Source: an uncultured Prochlorococcus sp. | GTDB lineage: Bacteria > Cyanobacteriota > Cyanobacteriia > PCC-6307 > Cyanobiaceae | Reading direction: 5' to 3' | DNA length: 64,000 nucleotides | Assembly: GCA_902563335.1 (NCBI GenBank) | Contig: CACEWU010000003.1 | Location: 1-64,000, forward strand | In this document: positions 54,762-63,455 of the stretch, one piece after another | Position numbering within the stretch: position 1 is the first letter of the stretch | How the letters are laid out: every line of letters begins with the position of its first letter | The notes under the pieces: model-generated | Databases searched by the model: none | What the model saw: only the letters and a program-made list of their open reading frames with translations | Told to the model about the DNA's origin: nothing | Program-made: the position numbers and the translations under genes

Positions 54762-56576
54762 ATGGATGAGCTCGGCTCTGTTTTTCAGAATCCGCAAGCC
54801 TTCATCACATTAGCCATTTTAGTAATGGCTATTGCACTTTTTATTACTGGTTCTTTGGCACCCGAGTTGACAGGTTTGTTGAGCTTGTCACTTCTTATGG
54901 CTACAGGAGTTTTAAGTCCGCAAACAGCTTTAGCCGGATTTGGTAGTCCTGCTCTAATCACATTGATGGGTCTATTTGCAGTTTCCTCTGCATTGTTTAG
55001 AAGTGGGGCATTAGATCGTCTACGGGAGTTAATTGCCTCTGAGCAAATTCGAACATCACGACATTTAATTGCTTTATTAGGCTTGGTTGTTGCGCCTATT
55101 TCAGGTGTAGTTCCTAATACACCTGTCGTTGCTGCGTTATTACCTGTAATAGAGGCATGGTGTAGAAGGAGAAATGTTTCCCCTTCTAGAGTTCTTCTTC
55201 CCCTTTCTTTCGCAACTGTTTTAGGAGGAACGCTGACTCTCTTAGGAAGTTCTGTAAATTTATTAGTTAGTGATATCAGTGATCAACTGGGTTATGGATC
55301 ATTAGAGTTGTTTAGCTTTACAGCGATTGGAATCCCTATTTGGCTTGTAGGAACTGTTTATATGTTGCTTGTCCCTCAATCTCTTCTTCCTGATCGGGGA
55401 AGAGATAGGAATGATTTGGGAGGAAGTATTGATGACATTGGTTATTTCACAGAAGTCAAAATCCCTAAGAATTCCAATTTGGTTGGTCAATCTCTTCACA
55501 ACAGTCGTTTGCAGCGCCGCTTTGATGTTGATGTTCTTGAGCTGCAGCGAGGTAGGGAAAGACTCTTACCACCACTTGCAGACCGTAAGATTGAGCCAGA
55601 AGATCGGTTATTGCTAAGGGTTACTCGAGCTGATTTATTGAGACTTCAACAAGAGGAAACAATTCAGCTCGCGAAGCGTGAGTGGACAAAGCAAAACAAT
55701 TTTTCAGTTTCCGATGAGGGTCAGAAAACTGTTGAAGTGCTTCTTCCAGCAGGTTCAACTTTGGCTGGAGCTAGCTTAAGAGAGTTGAGATTTCGACAGC
55801 GACATAATGCAACGGTTCTTGCATTGCGACGTGGTCAACAAACAGTGCAGGAAAGACTTGGCCAGGCAGTTTTACGAGAAGGAGATGTGCTTTTGCTTCA
55901 GGCACCAATGGACTCTATTCGTGGGTTACAAGCAAATAATGACTTGCTTGTACTTGACCAGCTTGAGAATGATCTCCCTACTGTGCGGCGCAAACCAATA
56001 GCAATTGCAATCGCAGCATCGATGCTAATTTTGCCTACCATTACCCCTTTACCTCTTGTTGCGGCTGTGCTTATGGCTGTGATTGCAATGGTGATTGGGG
56101 GTTGTTTAAGACCAGGTGAGTTGCAGCGCTCTATTCGATTAGATGTGATCCTTCTAATTGGTTCACTTTCGAGCTTTAGTGTAGCTATGCAAACTACTGG
56201 TCTTGCAGATGCACTAGCTGGCGCACTTGAATATTGCTTAGATGGACTGCCTACATATAGTGCTTTATTAGTCATCTTTCTTGCTACAACTATTTGTACT
56301 CAAGTAATTAGTAATGCAGCATCTGTTGCGCTTTTGGCGCCTGTAGCCATACAGCTTGCTCCTGGTATCAACCTTCCACCAACAGCACTTCTTATCACTG
56401 TTTTATTTGGCGCAAGCCAGTCATTTTTGACTCCAATGGGGTATCAAACTAATTTAATGGTTTTTGGACCTGGACGCTATCGTTTTTTTGATATAACTAG
56501 ATATGGTGCTGGTTTAACTCTTGTAATGACTCTGATGATTCCTGGTTTAATTATTTGGCAATATTCAGGATCCTGA
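54762..56576 (+). CDS. SLC13/DASS family transporter with two TrkA-C domains
   Basis: 604 residues. About 12 membrane helices, with two cytoplasmic TrkA_C-like domains inserted in the loop around 220-380 (FTEVKIPKNSNLVGQSLHN and KTVEVLLPAGSTLAGASLRE) which bind nucleotides or ions. The fold suits a Na+-coupled sulfate or dicarboxylate carrier; the substrate cannot be read, and annotations such as SulP-like sulfate permease would be over-specific. Adjacent to ndbB (about 115 bp) and trkH. Confidence 0.85.
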   Translation: MDELGSVFQNPQAFITLAILVMAIALFITGSLAPELTGLLSLSLLMATGVLSPQTALAGFGSPALITLMGLFAVSSALFRSGALDRLRELIASEQIRTSRHLIALLGLVVAPISGVVPNTPVVAALLPVIEAWCRRRNVSPSRVLLPLSFATVLGGTLTLLGSSVNLLVSDISDQLGYGSLELFSFTAIGIPIWLVGTVYMLLVPQSLLPDRGRDRNDLGGSIDDIGYFTEVKIPKNSNLVGQSLHNSRLQRRFDVDVLELQRGRERLLPPLADRKIEPEDRLLLRVTRADLLRLQQEETIQLAKREWTKQNNFSVSDEGQKTVEVLLPAGSTLAGASLRELRFRQRHNATVLALRRGQQTVQERLGQAVLREGDVLLLQAPMDSIRGLQANNDLLVLDQLENDLPTVRRKPIAIAIAASMLILPTITPLPLVAAVLMAVIAMVIGGCLRPGELQRSIRLDVILLIGSLSSFSVAMQTTGLADALAGALEYCLDGLPTYSALLVIFLATTICTQVISNAASVALLAPVAIQLAPGINLPPTALLITVLFGASQSFLTPMGYQTNLMVFGPGRYRFFDITRYGAGLTLVMTLMIPGLIIWQYSGS

Positions 56577-56679
56577 TTCAAACATGCTGGTAAAAATATT
56601 TGTACAATCGGACTTTGGACTCTCAATACTTAGTGATTTTAATCATTGACTTTTTGAGTTTTTAATAAGGAACACTGCC

Positions 56680-58083
56680 GTGACATTTCCTAAAGCAATA
56701 CATCTTACCCAGGGCTGGTACCGACGTTTAACGGTTCCTCAATTTACTGTGGTTACTGGCTTGTTAGTTATTCTTTTTGGCACATTTGTTTTGTCTACTC
56801 CAATTTGCTCTAGTGCCAAGGTAGGGCTTTGGGAAGCCTTTTTTACTGCAACATCTGCAGTAACAGTAACTGGTTTGACGATTATTGATGTTGGAAATGA
56901 GCTAACGATATATGGTCAGATCGTTTTAGCTGCAATGTTACTTGTGGGTGGATTAGGGCTTATGGCAATAACTACTTTTTTACAAGGCTTTGTTGTTCGT
57001 GGTACTGAATTGAGGTGTCGATTAGATCGAGGGAGGACTCTTGATGAGTTTGGTGTTGGTGGAGTAGGCAGAACCTTTCGAGGAATTGCTTTAACAGCAA
57101 CAGTTTTAATTTTGTTGGGATCTATAGCGCTGTATTGCTTTGGCTTTAACGATATTGCTAATACAGGACAAAGAGTTTGGGCCTCTTTATTTCATAGCAT
57201 CTCTGCGTATAACAATGCAGGTTTTGGCTTGTGGTCGAGCAGTCTGCAAAACTATCGTACAAATTGGGTGGTAAATATTGTGATAATTATGTTGATAGTG
57301 CTTGGAGGTTTAGGTTGGAGAGTTACAAGTGATTTATGGGCTAATCGTCAAAAATTGCAGCGACGCAATCTGAGTCTCCATACTCGTTTGGTACTCCGTA
57401 CATCTTTCATTTTAATTGCTATTGGTACAATTGGTTTGATGATCACTGAATCGATAGGTCATGATAATTTCTTTACAGATATTGGGTGGAAAGAGCGTTT
57501 CATAAGTGCTTTATTTGAATCTGTCAGTGCAAGAACAGCAGGATTTACAAATTTACCTATTTCAATTGAAACTATTTCGGATTCAGGTCTTTTACTCCTT
57601 ATGACATTAATGTTTATTGGTGCTAGTCCCGGTGGAACTGGTGGAGGAATAAAAACTACAACATTGGCAGCCCTGATGGCAGCAACAAGATCTACTTTGC
57701 GTGGTCAAGATGATGTTGTCATCAGGAATCGTCAAATTTCAGATAAGGTTGTTTTGAAGGCACTTGGTATCACAGTTGGATCCTTATTATTTGTTTTAAT
57801 AATGGCTTTGTTGTTGAGTATGACTAGTAATTTTGGAGGTGAGGAGACCTTCTCATTCCTAGAAATGCTTTTTACTTGCATTTCTGCTTTTGCCACCGTT
57901 GGATTTGATTTGGGTGTGACTCAACAATTAGGTCATTTTGGACAATTAGTGCTTGTAGTTGGAATGTTTGTTGGCAGACTTGGGATCCTTTTATTGCTTA
58001 GTGCGATATGGGAGATTATGAACCGTGGAAAGCATCATCATCAGAATCGTATAGGTTTTCCACGAGAGGATCTCTATGTTTAA
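56680..58083 (+). CDS. trkH: TrkH/KtrB potassium transporter
   Basis: 467 residues, four repeats of M1-P-M2 with selectivity filters seen as TSAVTVTGLT, SAYNNAGFG, SARTAGFTN and SAFATVGFD, each with the filter Gly. This fits K+ selectivity in KtrB/TrkH proteins. GTG start at 56680. Works with the downstream TrkA/KtrA subunit; together they import K+ and balance Na+ stress in sea water. Confidence 0.93.
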   Translation: MTFPKAIHLTQGWYRRLTVPQFTVVTGLLVILFGTFVLSTPICSSAKVGLWEAFFTATSAVTVTGLTIIDVGNELTIYGQIVLAAMLLVGGLGLMAITTFLQGFVVRGTELRCRLDRGRTLDEFGVGGVGRTFRGIALTATVLILLGSIALYCFGFNDIANTGQRVWASLFHSISAYNNAGFGLWSSSLQNYRTNWVVNIVIIMLIVLGGLGWRVTSDLWANRQKLQRRNLSLHTRLVLRTSFILIAIGTIGLMITESIGHDNFFTDIGWKERFISALFESVSARTAGFTNLPISIETISDSGLLLLMTLMFIGASPGGTGGGIKTTTLAALMAATRSTLRGQDDVVIRNRQISDKVVLKALGITVGSLLFVLIMALLLSMTSNFGGEETFSFLEMLFTCISAFATVGFDLGVTQQLGHFGQLVLVVGMFVGRLGILLLLSAIWEIMNRGKHHHQNRIGFPREDLYV

Positions 58084-58107
58084 CCCATTTACATTGGAGG
58101 TAAAAGC

Positions 58108-58812
58108 ATGAGCGAGTGGTGGCAGTGGTCGCCTAAGCAGTCGACCGATAATTATGGGTTTGCAGTAGTTGGTATAGGCCGCTTTGGCAGTGCTGTTTGT
58201 CGCGAGCTTTTGAAGAATGGTGCCGATGTTTTAGCTGTTGACTCTTCTGAAAGGGCAATTGAAGAGTTAAGACAATTGGAGCCTTCCATTGAGGCAAGAG
58301 TAGTGGATTCAACTGATGAAGAATCCATGAGAGAAGCTGGTGTTTTAGAGATGGGTACAGTTGTCGTTGGGATTAGTGAACCCATTGAGGCAAGTATTAC
58401 AACGACATTGATAGCTAAAGACAGTGAAGGGAGTCGAGTTCGGCAGGTTATTGCTCGTGCGACAAGTGACTTGCATGAAAAAATGCTTAAGAGAGTTGGA
58501 GCTGACCGAGTTGTTTTTCCTTCAAGAATGCAAGGTGAACGTTTAGGTTTAGAGCTAATTCGTCCAAACCTGATTGAACGTTTGGAATTGGATGATCAAA
58601 CTGGGATTGATGAAATCAAGGTCCCAGAAATTTTTGTAGGACGTTCGCTACGAGATCTGAATTTACGCAAGAATTACTTGGTAAATGTATTAGCTGCAGG
58701 GCCTGCCAAAAGATTAACAGTTAACCCACCAGCAACATTTGTTCTGCAAAATGATCATGTTTTGGTCGTTATGGGATTAATGGAAGACCTTCAAAAGCTT
58801 CCTCAAAATTAA
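58108..58812 (+). CDS. trkA: TrkA/KtrA potassium channel regulator
   Basis: 234 residues with an N-terminal RCK/TrkA_N Rossmann domain FAVVGIGRFGSAVCRELLKNG (GxGxxG) and a C-terminal TrkA_C module (about 155-230). A strong GGAGG ribosome site precedes the ATG by 9 bp, 24 bp after trkH, so the pair is an operon. Binds ADP/ATP or NAD(H) and gates TrkH. Confidence 0.93.
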   Translation: MSEWWQWSPKQSTDNYGFAVVGIGRFGSAVCRELLKNGADVLAVDSSERAIEELRQLEPSIEARVVDSTDEESMREAGVLEMGTVVVGISEPIEASITTTLIAKDSEGSRVRQVIARATSDLHEKMLKRVGADRVVFPSRMQGERLGLELIRPNLIERLELDDQTGIDEIKVPEIFVGRSLRDLNLRKNYLVNVLAAGPAKRLTVNPPATFVLQNDHVLVVMGLMEDLQKLPQN

Positions 58813-58817
58813 AATTT

Positions 58818-59957
58818 ATGCTTGCTCTGGGTCTGATGAGTGGGACCAGTGCTGATGGTGTTGATGCGGTTTTAGCTCAATTTAATGGTAACCCTAGAAG
58901 TCCAATATGGAATTTATTAGGCCATGCTTCGATTCCTTATTCACGTGAATTAGCTCATCGTCTTATAGCTGTAGGGCAAGGTCAGAAATTCAGTAGTGCT
59001 GAATGGTTAGAGATAGCTGAGGCTGTGACTGAGGTAAATGCAAAGGCTGCTTTGGCTTGTGATCCTCAGGGACTCACGGAAATTGTTGGTTGTCATGGGC
59101 AAACTATTTCTCATAGACCTGCTTCTCAAAAGCAACGAGGAGCCAGTTTGCAAATAATTCAGGCACCATTATTATCTCAACTTTTAAATAAACCAGTAAT
59201 TTTTGATTTTAGGGCTGCTGATCTTGCAATTGGAGGACAGGGAGCACCTTTAGTGCCTTTGTTAGATGAAGCATTAATTGGAAGGGTTAGTGGTTGGCGA
59301 GGGGTTCTTAATCTTGGAGGAATTGCAAATCTCACACTTATTCCTCCTTTAAGTGGTCCAGATCGCTTTGCTCATGTTTTGGGGTGGGACTGTGGCCCTG
59401 CCAATAGCCTGATTGATCTTGTAATGCATAGGTTTACAAATGGAGAGTTGTTTTATGACAGAGATGGTTTAATTGCATCAGAGGGTGTTCCTGATGAGAA
59501 CTTAATTAATAAATGGTTGCAAGAGCCATTTTTTCAACTTTTACCTCCCAAATCTTCGGGTAGGGAGCAATTTGGCCTGGATGACTTGGAAGTTCGTTTA
59601 GCTGAAATGAATAACTTTTCGAAGGAAAATATAATTTCAACTATTACTGCTTTTACTGCTGCAGTCGTAGCATATGACTTGGATAAATTACATCAATTCC
59701 GCTTAATTCGTCCATTTGAATTATTAGTTGCGGGAGGAGGTGCAAAAAACCTATCAATTCTTGCAGAACTTTCTAGGAGGTGCAGAGGAATTGGGGTAGC
59801 ACAACTTGAAGAACATGGTATTCCTTCTCAATGTAGAGAGGCATTGGCTTTTGCTTTATTAGCTTGGTGGCATGTTCTCAAATACCCTGGTAATTCTCCT
59901 TTTATTACTGGTGCTCAACGAGCATTAGTTCTTGGCATACGTGTAAACCCTGGGTAG
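58818..59957 (+). CDS. anmK: Anhydro-N-acetylmuramic acid kinase
   Basis: Phosphorylates 1,6-anhydroMurNAc from peptidoglycan turnover. 379 residues; Hsp70/actin-fold N-terminus LGLMSGTSADGVDAVL and catalytic GCHGQTISHRP are conserved. Only 6 bp separate it from trkA, so it is transcribed with the K+ genes. No other muropeptide-recycling genes are in view. Confidence 0.93.
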   Translation: MLALGLMSGTSADGVDAVLAQFNGNPRSPIWNLLGHASIPYSRELAHRLIAVGQGQKFSSAEWLEIAEAVTEVNAKAALACDPQGLTEIVGCHGQTISHRPASQKQRGASLQIIQAPLLSQLLNKPVIFDFRAADLAIGGQGAPLVPLLDEALIGRVSGWRGVLNLGGIANLTLIPPLSGPDRFAHVLGWDCGPANSLIDLVMHRFTNGELFYDRDGLIASEGVPDENLINKWLQEPFFQLLPPKSSGREQFGLDDLEVRLAEMNNFSKENIISTITAFTAAVVAYDLDKLHQFRLIRPFELLVAGGGAKNLSILAELSRRCRGIGVAQLEEHGIPSQCREALAFALLAWWHVLKYPGNSPFITGAQRALVLGIRVNPG

Positions 59958-59986
59958 ATCAGAAAATTTCTTCTTAAGTAGGGTGT

Positions 59987-60286
59987 TTAGGAAGGTCTAT
60001 ATAGCCTGAGCCGACGAGGAGCACCTCTTAAACGTTGTGGCTCTTGGGCTTCAAGAGCAGAGCGAAACCCTTCAGTAGATGTTGCTGAGGTTGATTGTGA
60101 AGTTAATAAATGACTCTGTTCGTGTTGGTTAATTCCTTCTTGGATCAGTACCTTGGCCATGTTGCTCACCGTACGTGATTCTTGCTCGGCTAAGGCTGCT
60201 AAGCGAGAACAGAGCTGTTCTGGAAGTACCACTTGTACTCGAGGGGATTTGGGTTTCCCGTTAGAAGAGTTTTGTCGGGTAGCCAC
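59987..60286 (-). CDS. Small RHH-like DNA-binding protein candidate
   Basis: Best read from GTG at 60286 (99 residues); the track extends 50 codons to ATG 60436 with an unlikely hydrophobic lead. The central PRVQVVLPEQLCSRLAALAEQ followed by SRTVSNMAKVLIQEGINQ has the beta-strand plus two-helix look of CopG/Arc ribbon-helix-helix proteins. The Ser/Gln-rich tail is disordered. Convergent with anmK. Confidence 0.65.
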   Translation of the reverse strand: MATRQNSSNGKPKSPRVQVVLPEQLCSRLAALAEQESRTVSNMAKVLIQEGINQHEQSHLLTSQSTSATSTEGFRSALEAQEPQRLRGAPRRLRLYRPS

Positions 60287-60490
60287 GACCCAGAGAAAGT
60301 ATCGGGTAATCAATAGTGTACAGAGGTATGCAAGGATAGTATCCAGGAGTATGCTTTTTGGAGTTTCAGGTGATTTTCTGGAGGCACAGTTTTTGAAAGT
60401 TGTTCGATCGTTGCTTTTGTAAATGGTCAATTGCACTTTTTAGATGCATGCCTCACGAATATTTGATTCAAGTTTTTTCAGGATTGATCA

Positions 60491-60847
60491 ATGACTAAAC
60501 CCACCCTTCCTAAGCCAGCAATTGCAAAGCAATCAAGACGTTCAGTAGGTAAAAGAGAGACTTCTCCCAAGCGTCGTAGTCGAGCTACTAAAAGGCAAGA
60601 GAAAAGTGATGTTTTAATTTCTGCCGTTATTAGTCCATATCTTTTGACTTACCTGCACCATGTTCTGCAACGGGCTGAATATGGGGCTTTACAAGAAGGT
60701 AGGCCTACTCAAGCTGCGAATTTTGCACAATTGCGCAAGGTTCTCTGTATGGATGCTCGCAGTATGGAAGATGCTTTTGCGTCTGGAATGCATGAAGGCG
60801 ATTTTGAAAAGTTTCATGATTCCAAATTTGGGTCAAAAGTTGCTTAG
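60491..60847 (+). CDS. Conserved small protein with basic N-terminus
   Basis: 118 residues. The first 45 are Lys/Arg/Ser/Pro-rich (possible nucleic-acid contact); the rest is helical (SDVLISAVISPYLLTYLHHV and AANFAQLRKVLCMDARSMED). ATG at 60491. Followed 33 bp later by a Nif11-domain gene in the same strand. Function unknown. Confidence 0.7.
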   Translation: MTKPTLPKPAIAKQSRRSVGKRETSPKRRSRATKRQEKSDVLISAVISPYLLTYLHHVLQRAEYGALQEGRPTQAANFAQLRKVLCMDARSMEDAFASGMHEGDFEKFHDSKFGSKVA

Positions 60848-60880
60848 CTAATTAATGTTGATTAGTTATTTTTACTTTCT

Positions 60881-61114
60881 ATGAGTAGCAATGTTGAAGA
60901 GCTTTATAAGCGAATCAAAGACGACCCTGAGACGAGCAAGGGGTTATTTCGTCAGGCTCTTCAAGACCCTCAGGGAGCTTTAAAGGCAATTTGTGAACTT
61001 GGTGCCAGTTTTAATCTTCCTGTGACGGCTGAAGAAGTCAAGACTTATTTGGCAAGAATGGACGACGATGCAGACACAAATCAATGGTTGATTAAAGCTC
61101 GTGGAGGTCTTTAA
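60881..61114 (+). CDS. Nif11-like domain protein
   Basis: 77 residues matching the Nif11 leader-peptide fold (ELYKRIKDDPETSKGLFRQA, GASFNLPVTAEEVKTYLARM). In some marine strains Nif11 domains are leaders for lanthipeptide precursors (prochlorosins), ending in GG before a core. This one ends KARGGL with no core and only one Cys, so it is a stand-alone Nif11 domain, not a peptide precursor. Its stop overlaps the stop of a convergent minus-strand gene. Confidence 0.75.
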   Translation: MSSNVEELYKRIKDDPETSKGLFRQALQDPQGALKAICELGASFNLPVTAEEVKTYLARMDDDADTNQWLIKARGGL

Positions 61115-61284
61115 AGCAGAGTTTTGGCGCTCTTCTTTTTATTCTCTGGGTTAACAAGAGGGGCTTCTTGGACCCCACGTTGGTCATAGCCTCCTCCGCC
61201 AGCCAGACGCCAGAAAAACCAATAACTAGGAATTGCTAAGCCTGCCGCTAAAACTAGAGCAGTAATTTGTTCCAGTCTCACCAT
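61111..61284 (-). CDS. Single-helix membrane protein (57 aa), not in the ORF track
   Basis: ATG at 61284, TAA at 61111. MVRLEQITALVLAAGLAIPS and YWFFWRLAGGGGYDQRGVQE contain one N-terminal helix and a Gly-rich turn; the tail is charged (PENKKKSAKTLL). It resembles small thylakoid proteins but no named psb/pet subunit. Stop overlaps the Nif11 gene's stop; divergent from the ABC-F gene by 78 bp. Confidence 0.65.
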   Translation of the reverse strand: MVRLEQITALVLAAGLAIPSYWFFWRLAGGGGYDQRGVQEAPLVNPENKKKSAKTLL

Positions 61285-61362
61285 GACCGAAAATCCGGAA
61301 TGGGGATTTCTAGTCTGCTCTGATTCTTGCCCAGATGATGTTCTTATGGACCCTTTTAAATA

Positions 61363-63087
61363 GTGTTGCGACTTGAGCGGATTAGCAAGATATACCCGAC
61401 TAGTGAAGTCCTCCGAGACATCACTTGGGAAGTTAAGCCTGGCGATCGTATTGGGCTTGTGGGTGTTAATGGAGCTGGAAAATCCACCCAGCTCAAGATT
61501 ATTGCTGGTTTAGAAGAAGCCACAAGTGGCAAGATTCTGCGACAGGGCGAGCCACGCATTGCATATTTACAACAGGAATTTGATGTTGATGTAGAGCGAA
61601 CAGTTAGAGAGGAGCTATTTAAAGCTTTCGACAAGGCTTCGAAAGTCTTAATGGAACAGAAACAAATTCAAAAGGAGATGGAGACAAATTTAGCAAAGCA
61701 TGATGTTAATTATCTTGATAAATTAATCAAAGATTTGGGTGAGCTTCAAACTCAATTTGAAGCTTTACATGGCTATGAATTGGAATCTCAAATAGAAAAA
61801 ATCTTACCAGAAATCGGCTTCACTTCAGCAGAAGCCGATCAGTTGGTTGGAGACTATTCTGGAGGATGGCAGATGAGAATTGCTTTAGGAAAAATTTTGC
61901 TGCAGGACCCAGACCTTCTTTTGCTAGATGAGCCTACAAATCATTTAGATTTAGAAACAATTGAGTGGTTAGAAACTTACTTAATAAATCAATCTTCTGC
62001 TATGGTTGTGATAAGTCATGATAGAACATTTTTAGATCGAATATGCAATCAAATTGTTAGCATTGAGCGAGGAGTTTCACGTACTTACTTGGGTAATTAT
62101 ACTGCTCATATTGAACAAAAAAAAATAGAAAATGAGGCAACCAAAGCGGCATTTGATCGCCAACAGAAAGAATTATCATCACAGCAGTCTTATATTGATC
62201 GATTTAGAGCAAGTGCGACACGAAGTACACAAGCTAAAAGCAGAGAAAAATTACTTGAAAAGGTTGTTAAGATAGAAGCTCCTGATATTTCAATTGCTAG
62301 ACCCAATTTCCAATTCCCTAAAGCACCTAGATCAGGTAAGGAGGTGGTAAAAATTGAAGATCTAACTCATAGTTATGGAGATAAGATACTTTTTTTGGGA
62401 TCTAATCTTGAAGTTGAATGTGGTGATCGAATAGCCTTCGTTGGACCAAATGGATCAGGAAAGTCAACTCTTCTGAGATTGATTCTGGGACTCGAAGTAC
62501 CAGATGATGGAATTGCTTCCTTGGGTCCTCACAATGTTAGCCCTGGTTATTTTGAGCAAAACCAGGCCGAAGCATTAGACCTTGAGAAAACTGTTATAGA
62601 CACCATGTTCAATGTTGTCCCCAGTTGGACTCAAACAGAAGTCCGTTCATTATTAGGTAGCTTTTGCTTAAGTGATGATTCTGTTTTTAAAGCAGTTGCT
62701 CAACTGAGTGGTGGGGAGAAGGCTAGACTTGCGTTGGCTTTGATGTTGGTTAAGCCTTGTAATTTGTTGGTCTTAGATGAACCTACTAATCATCTAGATA
62801 TACCAGCAAAGCAAATGCTTGAAGATGCATTAAGAGCTTATGAAGGTGCAGCACTTATTGTTTCTCATGATCGTTATTTTATTTCGCGCGTAGCTAATAG
62901 AATTGTTGAATTAAGAGATGGCGAGTTGATTCTTTACCGAGGAGATTATGCTTATTATCAGGAAAAGAAATTAGAGGAGAAAGAAGCTGCTGCAAGGGCT
63001 GTTGCCTTGGCAGAACGAGAAGCTAAACGCTTGGCGAATAGGGATCGTCAGAGGAAGAGGCAGGCCAAGAAAAAAAAACCAAGCTAG
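61363..63087 (+). CDS. ABC-F family ATPase (Uup/EttA-like)
   Basis: 574 residues, two ABC domains without membrane segments: Walker A GVNGAGKSTQLK (about 37-48) and [12 protein letters not shown] (about 365-376), signatures YSGGWQMRIALG and LSGGEKARLALA, both with DEPTNHLD Walker B. Such proteins act on ribosomes to keep translation moving; the C-terminal basic, Ala-rich coiled coil (ARAVALAEREAKRLANRDRQ) fits the Uup or EttA-like group. GTG start at 61363 (or TTG 61366). Confidence 0.93.
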   Translation: MLRLERISKIYPTSEVLRDITWEVKPGDRIGLVGVNGAGKSTQLKIIAGLEEATSGKILRQGEPRIAYLQQEFDVDVERTVREELFKAFDKASKVLMEQKQIQKEMETNLAKHDVNYLDKLIKDLGELQTQFEALHGYELESQIEKILPEIGFTSAEADQLVGDYSGGWQMRIALGKILLQDPDLLLLDEPTNHLDLETIEWLETYLINQSSAMVVISHDRTFLDRICNQIVSIERGVSRTYLGNYTAHIEQKKIENEATKAAFDRQQKELSSQQSYIDRFRASATRSTQAKSREKLLEKVVKIEAPDISIARPNFQFPKAPRSGKEVVKIEDLTHSYGDKILFLGSNLEVECGDRIAFVGPNGSGKSTLLRLILGLEVPDDGIASLGPHNVSPGYFEQNQAEALDLEKTVIDTMFNVVPSWTQTEVRSLLGSFCLSDDSVFKAVAQLSGGEKARLALALMLVKPCNLLVLDEPTNHLDIPAKQMLEDALRAYEGAALIVSHDRYFISRVANRIVELRDGELILYRGDYAYYQEKKLEEKEAAARAVALAEREAKRLANRDRQRKRQAKKKKPS

Positions 63088-63203
63088 TTTATTTGTATTA
63101 CTCTATCCTGGGAAAACTTTACATGGCCTTAGGCAGTAAGACTCATTTTTCTTTACCAGACTCAAAAGTTTGCATAGGCTGACAAAACGTATCAATAAAA
63201 AGG

Positions 63204-63365
63204 ATGAATCTTTCTTCTGCTAATGGCCCAGGTGATATCGCGCAGAATCTTTCTCAGAGTTGGGATGCTGTAGAAACATATTTTGAATGTATTACTACTT
63301 GCTCTTTAGATGACAGAGAATGCATCACACGATGTGTGCAAGAACTGAAAGAATCGGAGAACTAA
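63204..63365 (+). CDS. Twin-CX3C mini-protein (53 aa), not in the ORF track
   Basis: ATG at 63204 with AAGG touching it, TAA ending at 63365. The core VETYFECITTCSLDDRECIT reads C29-x3-C33-x6-C40-x3-C44, a twin CX3C arrangement that would form two disulfides, hold a metal, or make a helix hairpin. No signal peptide, so likely cytoplasmic. I recognise no named family, though conserved picocyanobacterial small proteins with paired Cys exist. Followed by a good terminator. Confidence 0.65.
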   Translation: MNLSSANGPGDIAQNLSQSWDAVETYFECITTCSLDDRECITRCVQELKESEN

Positions 63366-63390
63366 ACTAATTTTAGTTTAGTTTAGCGTT

Positions 63391-63438
63391 AAAGCCTGTT
63401 TATAGACTATGTCTTAATCTATTAATCAGGCTTTTTTT
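63391..63438 (+). terminator. Rho-independent terminator after the twin-CX3C gene
   Basis: AAAGCCTG (63391) pairs with CAGGCTTT (63427) over a long 28-nt loop, followed by seven T. Serves the plus-strand gene; on the minus strand the same stem has only three T and may act weakly for htrA. Confidence 0.7.
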
Positions 63439-63455
63439 AACAGAAAAAAGACACG

